Shown: one piece after another, positions 23,554-34,789 of the stretch
Position numbering within the stretch: position 1 is the stretch's first letter
Layout of the letters: every line of letters starts with the position of its first letter
Origin: Cyprinodon diabolis
Lineage: Eukaryota > Chordata > Actinopteri > Cyprinodontiformes > Cyprinodontidae
Direction of reading: 5' to 3'
Assembly (NCBI GenBank): GCA_030533445.1
Contig: CM060072.1
Coordinates: 13,545,875-13,609,874 of the forward strand
DNA length: 64,000 nt
The notes under the pieces: generated by a model
Told to the model about the DNA's origin: nothing
Databases searched by the model: none
Seen by the model: only the letters and a program-made list of their open reading frames with translations
Translations under genes and position numbers: made by a program

Positions 23554-24397
23554 AGGCGTAGGGAAGTCATATTTAAATGTCAGTTCTTTCTGGCTTAAAG
23601 ATGTATATAAAAGTACTCTTTATCAGACTATATTGTCCCAAAATTTAGAAAATTTCTATTTCTTAAAAAAAAAAAAAAATCTGTGTGTGGGGGGGGGGGG
23701 GCTTCGTTATATACCAATTATATTATATTTTATACAGGCCAGTTAGTTATACATCAGCTTTTGCACCTAAATTCGGCCAATCATATATCAACGGTCATCT
23801 GTCGATCAAATTTTTTCGGTCATAGCATCTTGATACATATGTCGCAGCTAATATACCCAACGGTTGAAATAAGAATCATTTACTTTACCATTGAGTTCTG
23901 TCCCAGTGTTCAAGGCGATGGACGTCTGTGTCTTCAGCAGGCGTAGAGCTAACAGAACTGACAGCGATGCGAGGCAAGGGCTCAAACATGTACGGCTGTA
24001 AGCCTTCTACACCAAACCAAGCTTCTGCCGCCCTGGCATCCTCTTCCACGACAACTTTGTCCCCGCTTTCCTCCTCTAAATAAAAAATGCATAACGGAGG
24101 TGACTCATCCACGACCTCCGACACAAAACTCTTTTCCTCTTGCATGTTTCCGCTGGCCATAGCGTTCCTTGACAGTGTCGTTTCTAAGTCAACAATTTAG
24201 TGCTACTTGGTTCCAATGTAATTTCCCATTGGCACCCTACTAGCACTAAGTTGCAAACTGGATGCTTCTGAGATGCGGGCCACAACAATCCGCACCTTAA
24301 TAATTGACCAATGGGATTCACATTCACTCATGAAACGTCAGGCACCACTCGGGAGAATTTGGAATGCAACGGTTGGAACAGCCGCTTCCCTATGACT
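23554..24397 (-). mobile_element. TTAA-inserting DNA transposon, copy A
   Basis: The 844-bp element has ends AGGCGTAGGGAAG and, in complement, AGTCATAGGGAAG, flanked by TTAA at 23550-23553 and 24398-24401. TTAA targets are used by piggyBac and Kolobok elements; the termini do not start CCC as in classical piggyBac, so Kolobok-like is possible. It carries an acidic open frame on the minus strand (23885-24160) and A15 and G13 runs near 23665-23701. Related copies are at 34610-34789 (one end) and 39363-40195. No transposase is visible, so it is non-autonomous. Confidence 0.8.
23885..24160 (-). CDS. Acidic 91-aa ORF in TTAA element, copy A
   Basis: The protein starts MASGN at 24160 and ends EHWDRTQW before a TAA. 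It is strongly acidic in the first half (EVVDES, LEEESGD, VVVEED) and has a core ARAAEAWFGVE-x-LQPYMFEP. It aligns without gaps to the frame at 39652-39927 in copy B, with 66 of 91 residues identical, so the family encodes a real protein. The PYMFEP motif recalls the N-termini of multicopy fish proteins labelled 'P2X purinoceptor 7-like', but that is from memory and not secure. It may be the first exon of a larger transposon gene whose remainder was deleted. Expression is unknown. Confidence 0.5.
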   Translation of the reverse strand: MASGNMQEEKSFVSEVVDESPPLCIFYLEEESGDKVVVEEDARAAEAWFGVEGLQPYMFEPLPRIAVSSVSSTPAEDTDVHRLEHWDRTQW

Positions 24398-26089
24398 TTA
24401 ACATTGACTTAAAGAACTCAGGTTTGCAGCACTTTTACAGTCTTCTGGGAGTTTGTTCCAGATAAGCGGAGCATAGGAACTAAATGCTGCTTCAAGACCT
24501 CATTGGTTCAGTGATTTACAGACAAACAGAAGGATTTTTAAGTCTATTCTCTGAGCTATAGTGGGCCAGTGGAAGGATTTCAGCACAGGGCTGATGTGAT
24601 TTACTTTCTTAGTTCTTGTGAGAACACGGGTAGCAGTTGAACCTAAGTTTGAAATTATTACTCAAAATTTGCAAAATCATTTTGGGTTTAATGGGTTAAA
24701 TACAAAAATCAAGGTGTGAGGCTCATATATAAACCAATGCAAGTATTAACAGTAACTTTAATTTTCACCTTTTAGAAAATGTAAGAAGGGCAAAAGTGTT
24801 TTCCCATTTGCTCAGAAAAAAACTATCAAAGCTGCTACAAACCTGCATCCCAGACCTCCAGCATAGTAACAAGCAAACACACTCAAATACAGTCTATATT
24901 CACTGTGGTAGGGGAGTCGGTGAACTATGTAGTCAGGACTTTTGTTTGTGTAAACAGCGGGAGCACGTTGCAACAAGACATCTCAACAATAAGGGCCTTC
25001 AGTATGGGAGAACTTGGTGGGGAGAGAAATCATCGCTGTGCTGTGTGAGGGAGGCTCAATGGAGTGTGACGGCATGTTTCCGCATTGTTTCCCTGCATGC
25101 TGAGGCTGCAAGCATATCCTCTTGGAGTGCATCTGTTTGTGGTTATCTGTTACACGTAGAGCTCAACAATAGCCAGTTATTGCTCTTTCGCTTGTATTAC
25201 TAATTCATGGCTTTAAAAAGTGCTGTAAAGATATTTTTTTTACTGAAAGAAAATGTATTTGCTTCCTGTTAATAATTTACTTATTTCAAATAAATTAACT
25301 TTACAGTTGGCACTCCGCTGCACAGAACAAATATGAATAACTTGTCACATAGCAGGGAACTTGTAAGAAAGATTTATCACCCGTTTATAATGTTTTATAG
25401 TCAGTGTAATTATCAGGCAAAGTGAAGACGATCATTTTTATCAGCTTTACTTGAGTTTAGCTGCATAGTACAAGAGAGCAAATATAGGACTGTTTTCTTT
25501 TTTCAAATTGAATCAGAAAGACCTATGATCTTTTTTTGATTTGTAACATAAAAATGTGTGTACAGTTGTTCATATTTTCTGCACGGCTTTTTGCACAGCT
25601 ATGCAAGACATATATTAGATATGACAGTTGCAACTATGACTAAAGTACTGTTGTCACCATATCACATCAGGGTTCAAGCCAGCAGCTGCAGCACATGCTT
25701 GAAATGTCCTAAAATGATGGACAGTTGAGGGCTAATTTTCACTCGCTAGGACTCGATATATCATTCAATTCAATTAATTCCAATTTAGTTTATCTATGTA
25801 TCGCCAATTCACAACACATGTCATCTGAAGGCCTTTTACAGAGAAAGTTCAACCTGATCATACAGTCAGATTGGTTCAAAGTTTTCTATCTAAGGAAAAC
25901 CAGCTGATTGCATCAACTCATTGACTTGAAAGCAATCTCTCACACCAACAGGAAACACATAGACTGGCAGACCAGCACCTAGCCAGCTCCCATGTCCGAG
26001 GATGAAAGAGAGCACATACAGTTAGTCACAGTCAGAGAAACAGGACTACACAAAAAAAAAACAGACACTTCTAACAAAGCCAATCGAGC

Positions 26090-26490
26090 CTAAGATAGCA
26101 TTAAAGACCACATTAAAGCTATCATCTTCAATCAGCATGGTTTTAAAATCACCCACTAAGATGACCCTGTCAGTATTAAACAACAAATCGATAGGAACTC
26201 TGAAAGCTCATTTAAAAATTCCAAGTAAGGACCTGGTGGATGATAAAAAGTTACAAAAAGGCTGGCTTTGCAATTTGGATGAGGAAAACTAATAGTTAAA
26301 TGTTAAAAAAAAGTTTTTTTTTTATTACCTGCCTTTGTAGTAATCAGTAAGTCAGACTGAAATATTGCTGCTACTTCTCCTCTTTGCCCAGAATTCCTGG
26401 GTATGTGAAAATTTAAACTACTAGAAGGAGTAGCATCATTTATGCTCATATACTTCTCTTGCTGCAGCCAAGTTTCTGTAAGGCAACATA
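26090..26490 (-). pseudogene. LINE ORF2 endonuclease (APE) remnant
   Basis: The minus strand encodes LTETWLQQEKYMSINDATP (with the metal-binding glutamate of the ETW motif), RNSGQRGEVAAIF, then, after a poly-T/A tract around 26310-26325, FYHPPGPYLEFLNELSEFLS and RVILVGDF. The last should read GDFN; here it is GDFK. This is the nick-making endonuclease of target-primed retrotransposons. It is dead. Confidence 0.72.
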
Positions 26491-27004
26491 AATCAAGTAG
26501 AAATATATCTTATGTTGAAAAAAACAAATTTAATAGTTTAAACTTTTTCCCCAGTTGGAGTTATTTTTATTCTAATTAGGATTATCATGATTTACTCCTT
26601 TGGGAATCTTTTCTAATTTATTAGAATTTTGATCTTGGGCAAGATGGATCTCTGGATGGAGTAATGAGCTTCCGCACCACACTGACAACACCAAACCAAA
26701 ATACTGCATATTTGCACCATACATATTTAATGTTCTGAACTTCCATATCAATGCATTTGTTGCATCTTGTTTTATTCTCCAACTCTGTTTACATTTGATC
26801 ACTGGTGCAGTTTAAGGAATGGAAATGTTCGGAAAGCTTCACAAAACATAATTTCATTTTGTATACACTATTTGTATACAAAATAACAATAAAAGTTGTC
26901 TAAGTCCAAATCTAAACTATGTCTCTGCTTCCTGGTTTGCGCCCTGGGTGGTCAGTGTTTTGGTGGACTAATAAATTCGGCCAGATTCATAGAAAGAAGA
27001 GCTG

Positions 27005-27450
27005 CACCATCTAAAGTGGGATTGATGCCGTCTCTCCGAATCAGACCAGGCTTTCCCCAAAAGGATTATTAATGTATATAATAATTATTAATGTAGCCCA
27101 TGTTGTTTTCAGGACACCACCTAGACAACCAGAGGTTGAATGATGACATGCGGCTAAACATGTCATCACTGGTCAGATCAGGGAGGGGACCAGAGAAAAT
27201 TACAGAGTCTGACATTGTTTACACAACTTACACACCAAAGCAACACTAAATTTAGTGACCGATTGGCGTTACCGGCTGTCATTACTGCCAGCGTGAATAG
27301 CAATCTAGCTGTATGTAACCTTATCCTTAGCCAGCAGTTTCAGGTAGGATTTGATGTCACCCGTTCTGGCCCCTGGCAAACATTTGACTATGGTCACTGG
27401 TGTCTCTAATGCCACGTTTCTGACTATGGAGCTGCCAATTACCAGAGTGG
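27005..27450 (-). pseudogene. LINE ORF1 SGNH-hydrolase remnant
   Basis: Blocks in order on the minus strand are [13 protein letters not shown] (nucleophile-serine block), [29 protein letters not shown] (the GxND block) preceded by an in-frame stop, then a frameshifted part, and GKPGLIRRDGINPTLDGAALLS. In SGNH hydrolases the last block has a catalytic Asp-x-x-His; here the expected histidine is asparagine (DGIN). The frame is broken in several places. In these LINEs the esterase is thought to help membrane or lipid association of the ORF1 particle. Confidence 0.7.
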
Positions 27451-28256
27451 GCTTCCCAGTGGGTGCGTCACTGAACGAGGAAAATCAATTAGAAAAGTGG
27501 ACGGGTTAGTGGTGACCAGTGGGCTGAGATCAACGACTACGCTTTCTGTGTTACCCAATCGCCTGGCTGCTCAGGCACTGTTGCAGGAACACTACATGGA
27601 GGTGTCCCTGGTCATGGTGGCTCCAGGCAGTTAAAAAGGAGGGGCCACTCTAACTCCTCTATGTTCAACAGCCCAAAGCCGGGATTCTAACTCTGACACC
27701 CTCTCCTCCAAAGCTACAAAAATACTACGTTTACTACACATGGCATCATCACTAAATGAGGCAGAGGAATAACTGAACATCTGAGACAGAGAGCAGGAGA
27801 AAGGAGATGAAGGTTTAGAAAGAGAAAAGAGTCAGGGGAAGGAGAGAGCGAAGCCATAGCTATGCTAAGCTAGCGTCAGCATAGGCTAGCTACCCCTTAT
27901 TATGAGAAATAAAAATCATGTGAAAGTGATAAGTGCTCAGTAGAAAAATACATCTGTATGGACCTACAGGCTGACATTCAGTAGTAACTCAGTCTATTTG
28001 ATGTTAGTTCTCCCAGATTTAACTTAGGCAAAGCTTTACGGAATTATACACTGACATATTTTAGGGGGTAAAAATCAAAGGATCAATTAAAAAATGTAAA
28101 AAAAAATCCTACAAATGTTCACCTTTTTATACTGTATTTTGAATGTATAACAATTTGGTTCCCAAGGCCCTATGTTGGTTTCCAGCTTAATCTACCTTAA
28201 ACTGAGTAAATCAGCTAAATTCCTAACCTGAGCCTTTTTTTTCTGTCTCTCTGCAG

Positions 28257-28388
28257 AGAAAAACCAGAAACCAGAAAAGAAGAAACAAAATGGAGTGAAG
28301 AATAAAAAGAAAGAGAGAAGGAAGCTTAGTGCTGGCAAGAAAAAGGAGAGATGGAAGTCAGAGAACGGATCCCTGCTTAAAGAGCTTG
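28257..28388 (+). CDS. jade2: JADE2-like protein, lysine-rich exon
   Basis: The acceptor CTGCAG|AG is at 28255-28257 and the donor G|GTAAAG at 28388-28389. The exon completes a split codon and adds 44 codons' worth of bases (132), ending phase 1. The product is extremely basic: KNQKPEKKKQNG, then KNKKKERRKLSAGKKKERWK, then SENGSLLKEL. Lysine/arginine runs suggest a nuclear localisation or nucleic-acid contact segment; this is inferred from composition. It lies between the post-PHD helix and the conserved C-terminal block. Family members vary here in length and composition, so this exon alone would not identify the gene; splice-site quality and phase do. Confidence 0.82.
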
Positions 28389-30987
28389 GTAAAGTTTATG
28401 TCTGTGTGGGTGTACTTCTGTGCAGCATTTCCTGAACTCCTGTAGCTTTTTTTGCTAAAAGGTAGCCTCTTATTTGTGCTTAATTAAAATACATCCTGCC
28501 TTGGTTAACCCTGTGCTGCAGGAACTGTCCACTCTCCTCTTGCATGACCCATTAGTGAGGACATTCAAACCAAGAAGTTCAACCTTATTCAGCTTCTTTT
28601 CTAACATTGATCAGGACTCAGCAGGCAAAGTGCAGAGAAAACATGAGAGTTAAGAGTTCAGCTGTCAGTGGAAAAATTTTGAGGACAGTAGAGAGTTTAT
28701 TTTATGTGAGGCAGTTAAAAGTAGGAGCTGTGCTCCTGAACAAATCAATTTGAAACAAGATCTGACGACTGTAACCTCAATCTAAAACTGTCCGACTTGG
28801 TCTTGATTTAAAAGCAATAAAATATAGATGTGCAAGGATGATTAATTGCACCAACTTTGTAATATCTGGGTGTGTTATATCAGAACTGCAAATTACTGCT
28901 CTATGCAATACATTTTGAACCCTCATAAGGCATCAGAGTCCATGGAGACCATGGGTTTCTTTTTTCCAGCCCTATCCAGTGTTTTCTATTCAGTCATACA
29001 TTTTCTGTCATTGCTGTTATAAATGTAAGGCTACATACTTTAAGGTACACAATGTACAAAAGATTAATAAAGCATTTCATGACTGCTGACCTGAAGTAGA
29101 CGGTAGATAATATTATGCATAGACAGTTATTGTTAAATGATGATCATATTTGCTGGTTAATTAGATCAGACCATTAGCGCAAATAGCCAGCCTGCAGTGT
29201 GCTGCATAACAGTCTTTCCACGTGTGATTTTAAAAAAGGCTCATCAAAAAAAAATACAGTGTCTTATCAAGTTTTACATCGAGCAAGCAAAGCTGTGTTA
29301 TTGCAAACAGTGTTATTTCAGAAAGCTGACTGGCAGTGCACAGCAACAGGTGTGGGGAAAGCAGAACTGCACTATTCTTTGCCTTATTTAGCTGGAGAAA
29401 ATCACTGCAGCATTTTCTCTGGCAAGTTTAAACTGTAAAAAAAACTATTTATTTGAAACTTTGCAACCCCCTCTCTAACCTCGGTTTAGTTCTGTTACCT
29501 TGGAAGAGTTGGAAGGGTATGGAGTTAACCTTTAAGAGGAATGACTTCATTAACGTTGACTAGATTAGAACCATTTGATTACATTTGGATTATAATCAGA
29601 TTTAAGTAATTATACTAATTGAGATTAGCATAACGTGAAAAAGCAGAGTGGCATACTTCAGTTTTTCCTTATACTTAATTTTTATATATTGTCTGTAAAC
29701 ATCAAAGTTTGAATAGTTTTGAAATGTTCCTCTTTTTTTTTTTTTTTTTGCCTTCTGATTTTCTGTTCTACCATACCTACAATCTGCTGCCGTAATGCAG
29801 TACAGAAAAAATAAGCCAAAAAAAGACTTTAATAAACAAGGACCTTAGCACCTTCTCTCTTAAAATTCTGTTAATTTTAATTAGTTTAGAAAACTCTTAT
29901 CACAGATTACTACAGTTATTTTCCGTGTCTCTGCAAGGTCTAGTGTTTATTGCAGTTAAATAAAAGGTTTTTTAATTCTAGTTTTTATTATTTCGTTAGT
30001 TTTAGTTAAGGATAACCTTGAAAAACATGCACTTTCATTATATACGGTAACATTAGACCTATTCAACCTTTTCTATCATCACATGATATGTTTTTCAAAA
30101 CATTAAAAGCAATAAAAGTTGTTATACTAGACATATGGTGGAGTAAGTAATGAAAGATATTAGATCGATAAAAGCCAAAGCAGAAAGGATTTACCGTATT
30201 ACTTTTTTGTATAAAAAGCAACATTTGGAACAAATAGTAGTTGGAATTAGATTCTAAGTAGCTTTTTATTGTACAACTGTTGTTTATCATCTTTCTGCCT
30301 TTTATAAAGTAATGTAAATAAATTAGAAGCTTATTAGCTCAAGCTCTTTTACATACTGTGTGTAAAACAGCAACTGTTATAAATTCCCATTTTATAAAGC
30401 AATGGTATTATTCATGATTAAAATGACAGTATTAGTGGTTGGATCATTATTTTAAAAATTGCAGGATAACCAGTGGAAATTGAATTTAAAGATAAAGAGA
30501 AATGCAATATTACTTTAACTGTTGAAAAAGATGAAATATTAAAAGGGGGGAATTCAACATTCAAAATACACAGTTAACTTTATTATTTCTGTTCTTTACA
30601 TGGTTTGTAGCAAACTAAATGTCTTATATTACTTTTAATTATGACCTTTTATCTTTCATATAAAGACAGTGTTTTGAAGTGCACCAGTATAATTGGTTTT
30701 CTTAACATATTCTCCTAAAACTAATTGTCTGCAGCGCCCCCAGGGTTACCACAGGCCTCTGGGCTGCTTCTCTGGTTAACATGTCAGCTTTTTCAAATTA
30801 ACTAACAATCCTCCAAGGCCTTCACAAAACAGAGTTTTATTGTAATACTGAGAGTAAATAAGCCACAGATGAACTTTGGTAAATTAACTTCAAGGAAATG
30901 TGGTAAAACTATTTTAATTTGTATATCACAACAAGATGAATTAAGACAAATGCATGCCTTATACAACTGTTCGTCACTTCAACTTAA

Positions 30988-31332
30988 CACTAGCACTCCC
31001 AAGGCAGTCTGTTTAACGGTTCTGAGATTTTGAAGTGAAAGAACTTTATTTACATTAATCTTTAACCTGTGTAGTAAAACAACCTTATTTGTTATGATTA
31101 ATTTTTAATACAAATTTAGACTACAGATAATGATAGCATATAATACAGCCTTTAAATATATATACATATGTTTTAAGGTCTACATATCCATAATGGGTTT
31201 ATATGGCACACTAGAACCATTTTGGTTGATGACATGATCACTACTCATGCATTCCATTGGGGAAAATGCCACCCATCAGATTGATTGCCAATGGGAGTTC
31301 TAGTAGGATTCAGAATTCTGGGAGTCCTGGTG
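30988..31332. mobile_element. piggyBac-like miniature element
   Basis: Ends CACTAGCACTCCCA and, in complement, CACCAGGACTCCCA are flanked by TTAA at 30984-30987 and 31333-31336. The 345-bp body is AT-rich and non-coding. TTAA target plus a CAC start suggests a piggyBac-type MITE. Confidence 0.7.
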
Positions 31333-32253
31333 TTAAAAGCCACTTGCTGCTTTGTGTTGGTCTAACACTAAACAATCTCACTTTAAAGATAGGTTTGTGA
31401 TTATAACATTACAAGTTGGCAAAAAGTTCTATACTTTTAAAAGGCTCTGGATCCAGGTTTAAACTCACACGGTGCCCACTCAGAAAGATTGACGCAGATA
31501 ATTAGTTTGTCTCTTTTTTTATAAATCTTTAAATTCATCAAAAAGACAACCAAAAAGAAAGAAACCTTCATAAATGGATGTAAACCAGAAGCATGCAGTT
31601 GCATAGAGTATTTCTTGCTGCAGATAGTGTCTGGAGTCTGTCTTTGCAGCAGTATTTTCTTGGGCAGATGGAGTTTTTGTAATCTACACTAAATAGAATT
31701 TTTTAATTAAAAGCTAGAATTGAAAATTGCACATGCAAAGAAAAATTTGAGCCAAAGACTTTACTGTTACATTCAAATTAAATTATTTCCCTATCAGTGA
31801 TGGGACTAACGGCGTTGAAAGTAACGGCGTTACTAACGCCGTTACCTTGTTTTAGTAACGAGTAATCTAACTAATTACTTTGACTGTAACTATAACGCAG
31901 TTACCATTGCAGACACCCCGTTACTGCGCGTTACTCAGGTCGCACAATGAACCTTTTTTCATGATAGGACTGGTGCGCAGCTGCATGAAGCTGACACCCC
32001 AGCCACGTCAAAAAACTCTGCAAATAGACTGAATGGTTAGTGCAACGTTAGTGCAGATTTGTGCAGAAAAAAATATTGTTTGTGCTACTTTTGTTTAAGA
32101 GATATTAAAGATTCTTTTTTTTAGGTCATCCAGAGGTGCGCGCCTTGTCATGAGAGAGGGGAGGATGAGAATGGCTGATGTATAGTGAGATTCCGTCTGT
32201 CAGTTGGGTAGGTGGGTGTTTCCGCTGGTGTTAACATACAGCACACACAGAGA

Positions 32254-32517
32254 GATGGAGAGTGAGGAGGATCCAGCAGCAAAACAGCGTTTTCCTGATG
32301 GAAATACCGGTGTTACGTCGAGCTGCGTTTCCCCATCAGATACGGTTTCCTCTGCATCTCCGCACAGCGCAGGCGGCAAGAGTCACCGCGCAAGCGACAG
32401 GAAACGCGCATGTTCGCTAAAGGCGCGCCACAGGAGAACTATGGAGAGCGTGAACGATCAAATGATTAACCTGACAACAGCCAGAAATGATAGCCTATAT
32501 GGAGAAAGGGAGAAATC
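32254..32517 (+). CDS. Unidentified ORF segment inside hAT element
   Basis: From the ATG at 32254 the frame reads [16 protein letters not shown], a serine-rich stretch ([14 protein letters not shown]), then a basic stretch ([15 protein letters not shown]) before entering the ATGG repeat, where it becomes meaningless. No domain is recognised. Composition is richer in GC than the intron, so it may be the start of the original transposase or captured sequence. It is listed for completeness only. Confidence 0.25.
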
Positions 32518-32518
32518 T

Positions 32519-32582
32519 GGATGGATGGATGGATGGATGGATGGATGGATGGATGGATGGATGGATGGATGGATGGATGGAT
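32519..32582. repeat. ATGG microsatellite
   Basis: About 15 pure ATGG units expanded inside the hAT element; a short GATA/GGATA tract follows at 32686-32714. Confidence 0.95.
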
Positions 32583-34609
32583 ACTCTGCCTTCTCAACCT
32601 ACTGTATTTGTTATTTTAAACATTATTTGATGGCCTTTGTGGCAGGGATGGAGATCCATATTTTATGTCACACGCAGAGTATACATCTAGATAGATAGAT
32701 GGATAGATAGATGTTGCAGTATCTATAACAACCCAAACACACAAGATTTCAGAATTAGACATCCCCAGTTATTAATTTCACCAGATCTGAATGCCCTGTT
32801 AAAAAACTTCACATCGCGTTCCCCCCTGATGTCATTTACGTTGAGTTGCAATAAATGCAAAACTCTCTGCAGGTTCTTGTCTTTGTCGTCCGCTCTATTC
32901 AGCTGGCTTTGGAAACACACGGCGAGAAGATGGGGGCTCGGTGGTGAGGGTTAAGGGGGCGAGAAACGCAAAAGTAACGCAATAGTTACTTTTACTAGTA
33001 ACTAGTTACTTTTATTGTGGAGTAACTCAGTTAGTAACTCAGTTACTTTTTGGGAGAAGTAACTAGTAACTATAACTAATTACTTTTTCAAAGTAACGTG
33101 CCCAACACTGTTCCCTATACAAGGTTAACACATTGAGGGTCTTTTTTCATCCATCTAAATTTTAGACTTTGCTAAGACTTGATGCTAAGGATGAGAGGCC
33201 ACAGAGACAAGTTAAAGGCCGTGGTATAAAAAAAAAAAAACAGATTGCCGGTTTTATTAAAATTTCACAGGCATTATCTCCTGGATGTTTAAAGTGCTTT
33301 GAATCTTGTTAGAACTACTAATCGTTGATTACTCATGACTGAAACTATAATAAGGCATATAATATCGCTCCATTTTACACAAAGCCTCAAGTTTTTCATC
33401 TTTAAATCTGAGCTGAATGTTGCAGAGTTGAATGAATATGATCAATAAACTGGCAGGTGATAAACCAAGACCAGAGAGTGTTTTGGTTGTGCTTCGCTTG
33501 TTTTGTGCTCTGATGTTATCTCCAACTCCATTTTTAGCTTCCACTTCTCATCTGTTTGTCTTTTCACAGTGGATTTGTCCGTCATATCTGTCCATCTGGA
33601 TCTGTGTTATGAAACCTCCTCTTTCTGTTTGATTTGTTTCTTCTGTTCCAATGTTTTGTGTTGTTTTTCAACCTGACCACAAAGTGGATAAGGACTGGAA
33701 CTTGATTCAGCATGCATGCTGGGAGACAGTCTCCAAAAATGCGTTTCCATGACAAAATGAGTCCTTGTTTGTATTTGGTTTGCCTCCGTTGTTTTTAACT
33801 GTATCATCTTGTGTGTCCAACTGTGCTGTCCATTATCAGTGTTTTATTTATATATTTATCACACGTAGTTCTCAGTGTGTCGTGTTTTCCTTTGCATGCT
33901 GCATGTTTCCATATCTCACTGTCTCGGTGTGTGTGCACATGTATTGGTGTGTCCAGCCATCTGTTCTGTCGAGTCTGGTCCTGCCTTTTGAAGATTAGTC
34001 TTCCTCTCAGTGTTGTGGGATCAAGAAGACAAGAATCCCCCCTTACTCTCTTTGATGCACTTTGATACACTTTGTTTCTAATTTCTCTAATAGCTAGCAC
34101 AGTTTAACTACTATTGTACAACAAAGACAAAATGGTTACAGAATGGCATATGTAAACTTTTGTTTATCTTATATTAGATATTATAGCTTGTTTTCTTGAT
34201 TAGAGAAAAGAAAACATTTCAGATAAGGGATAAAGATGAATGATGTTAAAATTTTGGCTTGTATTTGATATACTGATATTTTACAACTCAACTGGTAAAT
34301 ATCGATATGTTTTCCCCAGACCTACCTGCAGACACTATGTCGCTTTCTTCCTCCCATCTTGGGCAGTCATTGCAAATAGCAGCCCGGCTATCAGTTTGTG
34401 AAACTTTAACTTGTGAAAACATTCACATGCCAAAGAGTTTTTTATTTCATCATTTATCCTGTTGAAGACCCATGCATTAGTTTGGTGTATGAAGAGCCAT
34501 GGAGATAGGAGAGTTGAGCGCCACAGGAAGACCAAGCAAGTTGGGTTGCTTGGGAATCCAATTAACGGCTATTGTTGCAAATATGCAACAAACCCGTTCT
34601 ATTACTTAA

Positions 34610-34789
34610 AGTCGAAGGGAAGTCATATTCAAATGTCAAATCATTCTGTCTGAAACATGTATATAAATGTACTCTTTATCAGACTATATTGTCCCAAAAG
34701 TTAGAAAATTTCTATTTTTAAAAAAATCCTTTCTTAAAATCTGTGGGGGGTTTTTTCATTATTTTGTGCAGGCCAGTTAGTTATACGTC
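34610..34789 (+). mobile_element. TTAA transposon, left-end fragment (copy C)
   Basis: TTAA (34606-34609) is followed by AGTCGAAGGGAAGTCATATT, then ACTCTTTATCAGACTATATT, GTCCCAAAAGTTAGAAAATT and GGCCAGTTAGTTATACGTCA, matching the first ~180 bp of copies A and B. The match stops at about 34789. The other end is absent. Confidence 0.75.

Larger units (their letters stand above)
23395..24645 (+). repeat. Fish dispersed repeat, split by a TTAA element
   Basis: The left part ends AAACAAATGGGTTTTTAA (23538-23553). The right part resumes at 24398 with TTAACATTG, then CAGCACTTTTACAGTC, GGAGTTTGTTCCAGATAAG, GGAGCATAGGAACTAAATGC and GGGCTGATGTGAT. These words occur in this order in a widespread teleost repeat of uncertain class. 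The interruption dates the TTAA element as the younger insertion. Confidence 0.6.
25757..27895 (-). mobile_element. L2/CR1-like LINE with esterase ORF1, degenerate
   Basis: On the minus strand the copy starts near 27895 with an ORF1 coiled coil (LEERVSELESRLWAVE near 27715-27670), then SGNH-hydrolase blocks (27005-27450), then the apurinic-endonuclease domain of ORF2 (26090-26490). The end near 25757 is a 3' UTR with a CAATT-type tail, GTTGTGAATTGGCG in complement. Reverse transcriptase is missing, so most of ORF2 has been deleted internally. Stops and frameshifts are common. Such esterase-plus-endonuclease layouts are known from CR1/L2-clade LINEs of fish. Confidence 0.75.
9118..28256 (+). 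other. jade2 intron, about 19.1 kb, repeat-rich
   Basis: The donor GTAAGG at 9118 and acceptor CTGCAG at 28251-28256 bound this intron. No host exon is recognised inside. From 9118 to about 10870 and from 14200 to 15770 I see nothing beyond AT-rich DNA. The remainder holds the mobile elements and repeats listed separately, including a Harbinger element, a helicase-bearing element, an LTR element, a Tc1 relic, a TTAA element and a LINE. Phase continuity across the intron (1 to 1) argues that no coding exon is missed here. Confidence 0.75.
31795..33110 (+). mobile_element. hAT DNA transposon with perfect 8-bp duplication
   Basis: The 1316-bp element starts CAGTGATGGG and ends CCCAACACTG. It is flanked by identical 8-bp direct repeats TTCCCTAT (31787-31794 and 33111-33118), the hallmark of hAT insertion. 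Many GTTACT/AGTAAC words fill both subterminal regions. The middle is GC-richer, with an open frame (32204-32698) that runs into an ATGG microsatellite at 32519. No hAT dimerisation domain or DDE block is recognised, so it appears non-autonomous. A 22-bp transposon-end-like sequence sits at 32467. Confidence 0.88.

Noticed and set aside
33540..34065. Possible exon after a TTTTCACAG acceptor near 33570
   Set aside because: The frames are cysteine/serine-rich without family similarity, and the neighbouring jade2 exons already join in phase without it.
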